64,000 nucleotides of DNA from Variovorax paradoxus. Its GTDB lineage: Bacteria > Pseudomonadota > Gammaproteobacteria > Burkholderiales > Burkholderiaceae_C. The stretch covers positions 62,001-126,000 of the forward strand of contig NZ_JXQQ01000028.1 in assembly GCF_000834655.1 (NCBI RefSeq), read 5' to 3'. Positions 57,883 through 64,000 of the stretch are shown here, in pieces. The stretch's first letter is position 1. Each line of letters begins with the position of its first letter. A program made the position numbers and the translations under genes. The notes under the pieces were generated by a model. That model was not told where the DNA came from. It saw only the letters and a list, made by a program, of their open reading frames with translations, and made no database searches.

Positions 57883-60411
57883 TCAGACGGTTTCTGCATC
57901 GGCTTCGGTGCTGCGCTCTTCGGCGCGGGCCGGGCGGATCTGGCCGCGTTCCTTCACGAACACGATGTGCTCGTCGGGCTTCTCGCTGTTGACGAAGGAG
58001 CGGAAGCGCTGGCGCGTGGCGGGGTCGTTCACCGCGGTCTTCCATTCGCACTGGTAGGTGTCGACCACGCCCTGCATCTGCGCTTCGAGTTCGCTGGCGA
58101 TGCCGAGGGTGTCCTGCAGCAGCACGCCCTTCAGGTAGTCGAGCCCGCCCTCGAGGTTCTCGCGCCAGGTGCTGGTGCGCTGCAGGCGGTCGGCCGTGCG
58201 CACGTAGAACATCAGGAAGCGGTCGATCAGCTGGATCAGCTGCGCCTTGGTGAGGTCGGAGGCGAAGAGTTCCGCGTGGCGCGGCTTCATGCCGCCGTTG
58301 CCGCAAACGTAGAGGTTCCAGCCCTTCTCGGTGGCGATGATGCCGACGTCCTTGCCCTGCGCCTCGGCGCATTCGCGGGTGCAGCCCGAGACGCCGAACT
58401 TGATCTTGTGCGGCGCGCGCAGGCCCTTGTAGCGGTTCTCCAGCTCCACGGCCAGGCCCACGCTGTCGTCCACGCCGTAGCGGCACCAGGTCGAGCCCAC
58501 GCAGCTCTTCACCGTGCGCAGCGACTTGCCGTAGGCATGGCCCGATTCGAAGCCCGCGGCGATGAGTTCTTCCCAGATCGAGGGCAGTTGCTCCACGCGC
58601 GCGCCGAACATGTCCACCCGCGCACCGCCGGTGACCTTGGTGTAAAGGCCGTATTTCTTGGCGACCTGCCCCACGGCGATAAGTCCGTCGGGCGTGACCT
58701 CGCCGCCCGGCATGCGCGGCACGACCGAATAGGTGCCGTCTTTCTGGATGTTGCCGAGGAAGTAGTCGTTGCTGTCCTGCAGGCTCGCGAGGTTCTTCTT
58801 CAGCACGAACTCGTTCCAGCACGAGGCGAAGATGCTCGCCGCCGTGGGCTTGCAGATGTCGCAGCCCAGGCCCTTGCCGTGCTTGGCGAGCAGGTCTTCG
58901 AAGCTGCGGATCTCGCCCACGCGGATGAGGTGGTAGAGCTCCTGGCGCGAGTACGCGAAGTGCTCGCACAGGTGGTTGTTCACGGCCATGCCGCGCTTGG
59001 CCATCTCGACCTTCATCACCTGCCCCACCAGCGCGACGCAGCCGCCGCAGGTGGCGCCGGCCTTGGTGCAGGCCTTCATCTCGGCGACGGTGCAGGCGCC
59101 CTCGCCCACGGCCGCGCAGATCTGGCCCTTGGTCACGTTGTTGCAGGAGCAGATCTGGGCCGTGTCGGGCAGCGCATCGACGCCGATGCCGGGGCGGGCC
59201 TTGCCGTCGCTCGCGGGCAGGATCAAGAACTCCGGGTCCGCCGGCAGCGCGATGCCGTTGAGCGCCATCTGCAGCAGCGTGCCGTATTCGGCCGCATCGC
59301 CGACCAGCACCGCGCCCAGCAGCTGCTTGCCGTCTTCGCTCACCACGATCTTCTTGTAGATCTGCTTGTGCTCGTTGATGTACTGGTAGGCGCGCGCGTG
59401 CGGCGTCTTGCCGTGGGCGTCGCCGATGCTGGCGACGTCCACACCCATCAGCTTGAGCTTGGTGCTCATGTCCGCGCCGATGAAGGCGGCGTCCTGCTGG
59501 CCGGCAATGTGTTTGGCGGCAACGCGCGCCATGTCGTAGCCGGGCGCGACGAGGCCGAAGGTCTGCTCGTTCCACGAGGCGCACTCGCCGATGGCATACA
59601 CGTCGTGGTCGCTCGTGCGGCAGTGCCTGTCGATCGCCACGCCGCCGCGCGGGCCGATGGCCATCACCGACTGGCGGGCCAGCTCGTCGCGCGGGCGGAT
59701 GCCGGCGGAGAACACGATCATGTCGGTCTCCAGGTACGTGCCGTCGGCGAACACCATGCGGTGCCGCGCGGCGGCGCCGTCGGTAATTTCCACCGTATTG
59801 CGGCCGGTGTGCACATGCAGGCCCAGCGCCTCGATGCTGCTGCGCAGCGCGCGGCCGCCGCCCTCGTCGACCTGCACGGCCATGAGGCGCGGCGCGAACT
59901 CGACCACGTGCGTCTCCAGGCCCATGTCGCGCAGCGCCTTGGCGCATTCCAGGCCCAGCAAGCCACCGCCGACGACCACGCCGCTCGTGGAGCGGGCGCC
60001 GCATTCCTTCATGGCTTCGAGGTCTTCGATGGTGCGATAGACGAAGCAGTTGTCGCGGTCGCGCCCGGGCACGGCAGGCACGAACGGCGAGGAGCCGGTG
60101 GCCAGCACGAGCTTGTCGTAGGGCACCACCTCGCCATCGGCGGTGGTGAGCGTGTTGTTGCGGCGCTCGATGGCCACGGCCTTTGCCGCCAGGCGCAGCG
60201 TGAAGCCGCTGCGCTCGAAGAAGCCGGGCTCCACGAGCGAGAGGTCTTCGGCGGTCTTGCCCGCGAAGAATTCGGAAAGATGCACCCGGTCGTAGGCCGC
60301 GCGGGGCTCTTCGCAGAACACCGTGACCTCTGCATCGGCGACGCCGAGTTCGTGGAGCTGCTCTAGAAACTTGTGGCCCACCATGCCGTGGCCAATGACT
60401 GCGATTTTCAT
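57883..60411 (-). CDS. nirB: NADH-dependent nitrite reductase large subunit NirB
   Basis: 842 residues. FAD/NAD domains start with VIGHGMVGHKF. A BFD-like [2Fe-2S] domain follows (CSCNNVTKGQICAAV, then CGGC). The C-terminal sirohaem/[4Fe-4S] domain contains SCVGSTWCRYG, SGCTRECAEAQG and CGNGG. It reduces nitrite to ammonium in the cytoplasm. AGGATC precedes the ATG. The 364-base upstream region contains a large hairpin that could be an antitermination leader. Confidence 0.97.
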   Translation of the reverse strand: MKIAVIGHGMVGHKFLEQLHELGVADAEVTVFCEEPRAAYDRVHLSEFFAGKTAEDLSLVEPGFFERSGFTLRLAAKAVAIERRNNTLTTADGEVVPYDKLVLATGSSPFVPAVPGRDRDNCFVYRTIEDLEAMKECGARSTSGVVVGGGLLGLECAKALRDMGLETHVVEFAPRLMAVQVDEGGGRALRSSIEALGLHVHTGRNTVEITDGAAARHRMVFADGTYLETDMIVFSAGIRPRDELARQSVMAIGPRGGVAIDRHCRTSDHDVYAIGECASWNEQTFGLVAPGYDMARVAAKHIAGQQDAAFIGADMSTKLKLMGVDVASIGDAHGKTPHARAYQYINEHKQIYKKIVVSEDGKQLLGAVLVGDAAEYGTLLQMALNGIALPADPEFLILPASDGKARPGIGVDALPDTAQICSCNNVTKGQICAAVGEGACTVAEMKACTKAGATCGGCVALVGQVMKVEMAKRGMAVNNHLCEHFAYSRQELYHLIRVGEIRSFEDLLAKHGKGLGCDICKPTAASIFASCWNEFVLKKNLASLQDSNDYFLGNIQKDGTYSVVPRMPGGEVTPDGLIAVGQVAKKYGLYTKVTGGARVDMFGARVEQLPSIWEELIAAGFESGHAYGKSLRTVKSCVGSTWCRYGVDDSVGLAVELENRYKGLRAPHKIKFGVSGCTRECAEAQGKDVGIIATEKGWNLYVCGNGGMKPRHAELFASDLTKAQLIQLIDRFLMFYVRTADRLQRTSTWRENLEGGLDYLKGVLLQDTLGIASELEAQMQGVVDTYQCEWKTAVNDPATRQRFRSFVNSEKPDEHIVFVKERGQIRPARAEERSTEADAETV

Positions 60412-60586
60412 GTCGGATCCTGCGTGCAGCCGACCATGCGTCAGTCCGCCGCAGACCGCGTCGGAAAGACGGCAGTCAGGGCGAGCCCCCGCAAGGGACG
60501 GATGCGAATCGGGTTGGAACGGACGTACTGCCGGCCTTGGTTGAACAAAGCTTGCAGTGCGCTCGGGTCCGCCGTCGTTAGCGGAG

Positions 60587-60626
60587 GCACTGTGAGTGCC
60601 GCGGCGGCGTTGCCGCGGAACAGTGC
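60587..60626 (-). promoter_or_regulatory. Large hairpin in the nirB leader
   Basis: Outer arms GCACTGT/ACAGTGC enclose an inner CCGCGGC/GCCGCGG stem, about 175-215 bases before nirB. Assimilatory nitrate/nitrite operons in proteobacteria are often controlled by NasT/NasR antitermination in a hairpin-rich leader, which this could be. The typical paired hexaloops were not identified. Confidence 0.4.
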
Positions 60627-60719
60627 TAGACCCTGCGCAACATCCGTGCCAGGCCTTTCAGCCGGCTTTCATGCCGCATCGCACCCAATCCGGTGCTGCA
60701 GTCGCCGTGGCATGCGGCG

Positions 60720-60742
60720 GCGTGCGCCGTTGTGGCGCACGC
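60720..60742 (-). terminator. Hairpin after the ABC binding-protein gene
   Basis: Perfect 9-bp inverted repeat GCGTGCGCC/GGCGCACGC with a 5-base loop, 33-56 bases after the stop of the minus-strand binding-protein gene. It lacks a T-run. Confidence 0.5.
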
Positions 60743-60775
60743 ATCGCCCCGTTTGGTGCGGGGGCGTGGCGGCTA

Positions 60776-61966
60776 TCAGCGCAGGTAGCGCCCGCCCGGG
60801 GCCACCATCACCAGCTCGACGAAGTTCGAGCCGTGGTGGTTCTGGGGGCTGTAGTCGACCGTGTAGCCGCCGATATCGGCCATGCGCATGCCCTCCATTG
60901 CCGCGACCAGCTTCTGCGGCGTCACGCCCTTGCCCGCACGCTTGAGGCCCTCCAGCAGCACGGTGATGTTCAGGTAGCCGAAGAAGTGGTCGTAGTCGAC
61001 CGGCAGGTCCGCGGCCGCCATGGCCGCGTGGTAGTTGCGCGTGAGCGTGCTCGTGGCGCGGAAGGGGTACGGCACGATCTGCGCGACGGCCAGGCCCCGG
61101 GCCTCGTCGCCGAGCGCCTCGATCAGGGTGCGGGAATTGGCGATGCTCACGCAATAGATGGGCGCCGCGATCTTCTGCCGCGCCGCCTTGACGAACGGCA
61201 CCATCGACGGCCCGAAGGACATGAAGATCAGCGCCCGCGGCTTGGCCGCCGCCAGCGTGGCGACCGCGGCGGTCGCATCGCTGCCGCTGACTTCGAGCGG
61301 CACCTTGGCCACCAGCGTGGCGCCCAGCTCCTTGCAGGTTTCCTCGACCACCGGCGCCATCAACTGCCCGAACGGGCTGTTCTGGTAGACGAGGCCGATC
61401 TCGGCCTGGTGCAGCGTGACGAGGTTGCGCACCATCTGCACCACCTCGTCGCGGTAGCTCGCCATGGTCGTGAAGAAGTACGGGTTGTGCCTGGCGCGAA
61501 GCACCGGCGAGCCGCTGTACACGCCCACGAGCGGCACCTTCTTCTCGACGAGCAGCGGCAGCACGGCGCCCGCGCCGGCGGTGTTGGTGAGGCCGAAGAG
61601 CGCGACCACGTCGGGCCGCGCGAGCAGTTCCTTCGCGTTCGACACCGTCTTCTGCGCGTCGTAGGCGTCGTCCAGCGTGACCAGGCTCACGCTGCGGCCC
61701 TCGACGCCGCCCTTGCGGTTGAACTCGGCCAGCGCCATCTCCTGGCCGCGCAGCACGGCCCGCAGCGTGGGCGCGAGCGGGCCGCTCAGGTGGGCGCTCT
61801 GGCCGATGACGATGTCGCCGCCGGGTTTGGGGGCCGCGGCGGTGGCCGCAGTGGCCGTCGCGGCGAAAGCGGGCCGTGCGCCAATGCCGGCCGCGGCGCA
61901 GGCCATGGCGGCAATGGACGTGGCCGCGCGGCGGCGGGTGATCGGACGCACCGGTTCCTGGGTCAT
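60776..61966 (-). CDS. ABC transporter substrate-binding protein, branched-chain amino acid type
   Basis: 396 residues from ATG 61966, with AGGAG upstream. The leader ITRRRAATSIAAMACAAAGIG is Tat-like and ends near AFA. The mature part is a Peripla_BP_6 fold (IVIGQSAHLSGPLAPTLRAVLRGQEMALAEFNRKGGVEG). No permease or ATPase genes are adjacent, so it is an orphan binding protein, as is frequent in Comamonadaceae. It is divergent from a MarR gene that may control it; the ligand is unknown. Confidence 0.92.
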   Translation of the reverse strand: MTQEPVRPITRRRAATSIAAMACAAAGIGARPAFAATATAATAAAPKPGGDIVIGQSAHLSGPLAPTLRAVLRGQEMALAEFNRKGGVEGRSVSLVTLDDAYDAQKTVSNAKELLARPDVVALFGLTNTAGAGAVLPLLVEKKVPLVGVYSGSPVLRARHNPYFFTTMASYRDEVVQMVRNLVTLHQAEIGLVYQNSPFGQLMAPVVEETCKELGATLVAKVPLEVSGSDATAAVATLAAAKPRALIFMSFGPSMVPFVKAARQKIAAPIYCVSIANSRTLIEALGDEARGLAVAQIVPYPFRATSTLTRNYHAAMAAADLPVDYDHFFGYLNITVLLEGLKRAGKGVTPQKLVAAMEGMRMADIGGYTVDYSPQNHHGSNFVELVMVAPGGRYLR

Positions 61967-62254
61967 GAATGTCTCCTCGTTCTTGTTGAAGGCGCCGGAT
62001 GCTGCGGCCCCCGCCAGGCCAGGCAATGTCCTTTGGGCGACAACGCGCCGGTAAAAGTTGGCCCCGTTGTCAAATTGCTCACGCCCTCGCCACCCGGAGT
62101 GCTACCAAAAGTGAAAACAAAGGGTTGCACCTATTGATCGGCCCTAGCGGCCTGATTAGGGGCCTCGGCCTTCCGGGCGATCGCCGATTGCGCCCGGGGC
62201 CCGCAGGCTCGCGCTGCTACATTGCCCTCCGTTCGCACATCACTTGGAAACGCA

Positions 62255-62671
62255 ATGGCCAGCCAACGGGGAAGCATCGGAAAGCAGCACTTGGAGGCCC
62301 TGTCCGATTTCAGGTTCAGGCTGCGCAGCTTCCTGCGCTTCAGCGAAGACGCCGCGAGGGCCGAGGGCATCACGGTGCTTCAGTACCAGCTGATGCTGCA
62401 CACCCAGGGATTCGCGGACCGCGAATGGGCCACGGTCAGCGAGATCGCCGAGCGCCTGCAGGCCCAGCCCCACGGCGTGGTCGCGCTGGTGTCGCGCTGC
62501 GAGGAGGCAGGCCTGGTCAAGCGCAGGCCCAGCAGCACCGACCGGCGGCAGGTCGAAGTGCATCTGCTGGCCGCGGGGCGCAAGAAGCTGGAGCGGCTCG
62601 CGGCCCTGCACAAGGACCAGGTGGCAAAGCTGGCGGAAGTCCTGGCGCTCGTGAACAAGGACGTCGGCTAG
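62255..62671 (+). CDS. MarR-family transcriptional regulator
   Basis: 138 residues from ATG 62255 (an upstream in-frame TTG was rejected). Winged-helix core: YQLMLHTQGFADREWATVSEIAERLQAQPHGVVALVSRCEEAGLVKRRPSSTDRRQVEVHLLAAG, with the DRR wing motif. It is divergent from the ABC binding-protein gene across 288 bases, a common arrangement for MarR regulators that sense an aromatic or small organic ligand. Confidence 0.92.
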   Translation: MASQRGSIGKQHLEALSDFRFRLRSFLRFSEDAARAEGITVLQYQLMLHTQGFADREWATVSEIAERLQAQPHGVVALVSRCEEAGLVKRRPSSTDRRQVEVHLLAAGRKKLERLAALHKDQVAKLAEVLALVNKDVG

Positions 62672-62941
62672 CAGCGAGGCGAGCCCGCCAGTCGAACGAG
62701 AAACACCGCCGGCGGACCCGGGTTGTGCAAGCCCAGCTCACGCCGGGCGAACCGAGCGCTGCCGGATGCGATCGTGCGCAGCGGCACGTTCCTCAAGGGC
62801 GCTGCGGGTCCTGTTTCACGACGCCACCATGCCCCGCTTGACGTGCTGAGTGAGATCGTCGCCAAGCACTTCGTCCTGGCCGGCTTCGAGCCCGTCGAGC
62901 GCGCGACGGACGATGTCCCCGGGGCGGGTTGAAAGACAGGT

Positions 62942-63943
62942 TCACTTGACCTTGATGACGACCTTGCCCTTGGCACGGCCGGCCTCGACATAGGCCAGGG
63001 CCTCGTTGGTCGAAGCGAACGGAAAGACGCGATCGATCACGGGGCGGATGGCACCGGCCTCGATGAGCCGGGTGATCTCGCGCAGCTGGCTGCCGTTGGC
63101 CCGCATGAAGAGGAACGAGTAGCCCACACCACGGGCGCGCGCCCGGCGCCGGATGCCGGCGCTCAGCATCCGCATGGCCAGCCGCGCGAAACCGGGCGCG
63201 GCGATGGCCTTGCCGAATTCGGGATCGGGCGGCCCGGAAATGGAGATGAGCTTTCCGCCGCTCTTGAGCACGCGCAGGGATTTCTCGAGCGTCTTGCCGT
63301 CCTGGCTGTTCAGCACGACGTCGCAGCCGCTCAGGATGTCTTCGAAATCCTGCTTGCGATAGTCGACGACGATGTCCGCGCCCAGGCGCTTGACGAACTC
63401 GACGTTGGACGTTCCCGTCGTCGTGGCGACGCTGGCGCCCAGGTGCCTCGCGAGTTGGATCGCAAAGGTTCCCACGCCGCCGGAGCCCGCCTGGATGAAG
63501 ACCTGCTGCCCCTTGCCGAGCCCGGCCTTCTCGACGAGCGCCTGCCATGCGGTGAGGCCGACCAGGGGAATGGAGGCGGCCTCTTCCATCGTGAGGTTTG
63601 CGGGCTTGAACGCGAGCGAGGCTTCCTTCACCGGCACGAACTGCGCGAACGTGCCGATGCGGAAATCGTCGGTCCGCGCATAGACCTCGTCGCCGACCTT
63701 GAACTGCCGCACCTGCGGCCCGGTCTTGACCACGACGCCGGCCACGTCGTGACCCAACACGAGCGGCAGGCGGTACGGCAGGATGAGCTTGAACTCGCCG
63801 TTTCGGATCTTGGCGTCCAGCAGGTTCACACCCGCGGCGTGGACTTCGACCAGGACCTCGTCGTCGCGCAGGCCGGGCATCGGCATGTCAGCCGATCGCA
63901 GCGCGCCTTTCTTGCCGTATCGATCGAGAACGAATGCCTTCAT
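62942..63943 (-). CDS. NAD(P)-dependent oxidoreductase, MDR/quinone-reductase type
   Basis: 333 residues from ATG 63943, preceded by AAGGAAG. Zinc-independent medium-chain dehydrogenase: GroES-like N-domain (GVNLLDAKIRNGE, LVLGHDVAGVV) and a Rossmann domain with the cofactor motif AGSGGVGTFAIQLARHLGA. It lacks the structural zinc cysteines of alcohol dehydrogenases and resembles NADP-dependent quinone oxidoreductases/enoyl reductases. The substrate is not evident from the neighbours. Confidence 0.93.
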   Translation of the reverse strand: MKAFVLDRYGKKGALRSADMPMPGLRDDEVLVEVHAAGVNLLDAKIRNGEFKLILPYRLPLVLGHDVAGVVVKTGPQVRQFKVGDEVYARTDDFRIGTFAQFVPVKEASLAFKPANLTMEEAASIPLVGLTAWQALVEKAGLGKGQQVFIQAGSGGVGTFAIQLARHLGASVATTTGTSNVEFVKRLGADIVVDYRKQDFEDILSGCDVVLNSQDGKTLEKSLRVLKSGGKLISISGPPDPEFGKAIAAPGFARLAMRMLSAGIRRRARARGVGYSFLFMRANGSQLREITRLIEAGAIRPVIDRVFPFASTNEALAYVEAGRAKGKVVIKVK

Positions 63944-64000
63944 GGTGCTTCCTTGGGGTTGGCCGGAGTAAAAATCGACTTTCGCATGATGCACATCATA

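Larger units (their letters stand above)
60412..60775. other. nirB upstream region and end of the ABC binding-protein gene
   Basis: Contains a terminator-like hairpin after the binding-protein gene (60720-60742) and the large stem at 60587-60626. No small ORF with a ribosome-binding site is seen, and no sigma-54 or sigma-70 promoter could be assigned. Confidence 0.5.

Noticed and set aside
62723..62932. 69-codon frame between the MarR and oxidoreductase genes
   Set aside because: It starts at TTG without a ribosome-binding site and has no recognisable domain. It may be a gene remnant, but this cannot be supported.

Overview
The window is GC-rich DNA from a beta-proteobacterium, most likely a Comamonadaceae member such as Variovorax. 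The clues are codon bias, many lipoproteins with a Cys-Gly-Gly-Gly start, GAGCCTGTCGAA-type repetitive palindromes, and the gene content. No taxonomy search could be run.

Region 1 (1-34.8 kb) is a complete type VI secretion system (T6SS). A long minus-strand operon runs tssB-tssC-hcp-tssE-tssF-tssG-clpV, then two tandem vgrG genes. It continues into a spike-decoration module: a DUF2169-pentapeptide fusion, a pentapeptide protein, DUF3540, a DUF4150 PAAR-like tip, a serine hydrolase lipoprotein and an unknown protein. A second minus-strand operon carries tssJ-tssK-tssL-tssM and ends with an AraC-type regulator cut by the window edge. Divergent from tssB, on the plus strand, lie a membrane histidine kinase, an OmpR-type response regulator and tssA.

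Region 2 (34.9-43.9 kb) encodes envelope-directed proteins: a beta-lactamase-like lipoprotein, a Tat-exported beta-carbonic anhydrase, an M23 peptidase lipoprotein and a 706-residue lipoprotein. Two AraC-type regulators and a tRNA-Gly(CCC) follow. One of these regulators is a paralogue of the AraC gene at the left edge. A 47-bp block with 21-bp-spaced direct repeats occurs upstream of both tssB and the carbonic anhydrase gene, which suggests one regulon.

Region 3 (44.0-51.5 kb) is a tightly packed plus-strand operon: a GntR/UTRA regulator, an AprA-like flavoprotein, an 8-Cys ferredoxin, a substrate-binding protein with a NosL-like tail, an ABC permease and ATPase, a HEAT-repeat protein and a DUF971 protein. 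It looks like uptake plus redox processing of a small, possibly sulfur-containing, substrate.

Region 4 (51.5-54.8 kb) is an AT-richer island. It holds a translationally coupled pair (a pentapeptide/2-TM pore-like protein and a nucleotidyltransferase), a small membrane protein, and a highly structured RNA leader in front of a 99-residue ORF. The coupled pair and the leader RNA are the least explained parts of the window.

Region 5 (54.8-64 kb) holds nitrite assimilation genes (nirB, nirD, a nitrite/formate channel and a PP2C-kinase fusion), a branched-chain-type ABC binding protein divergent from a MarR regulator, and a quinone-oxidoreductase-like dehydrogenase.
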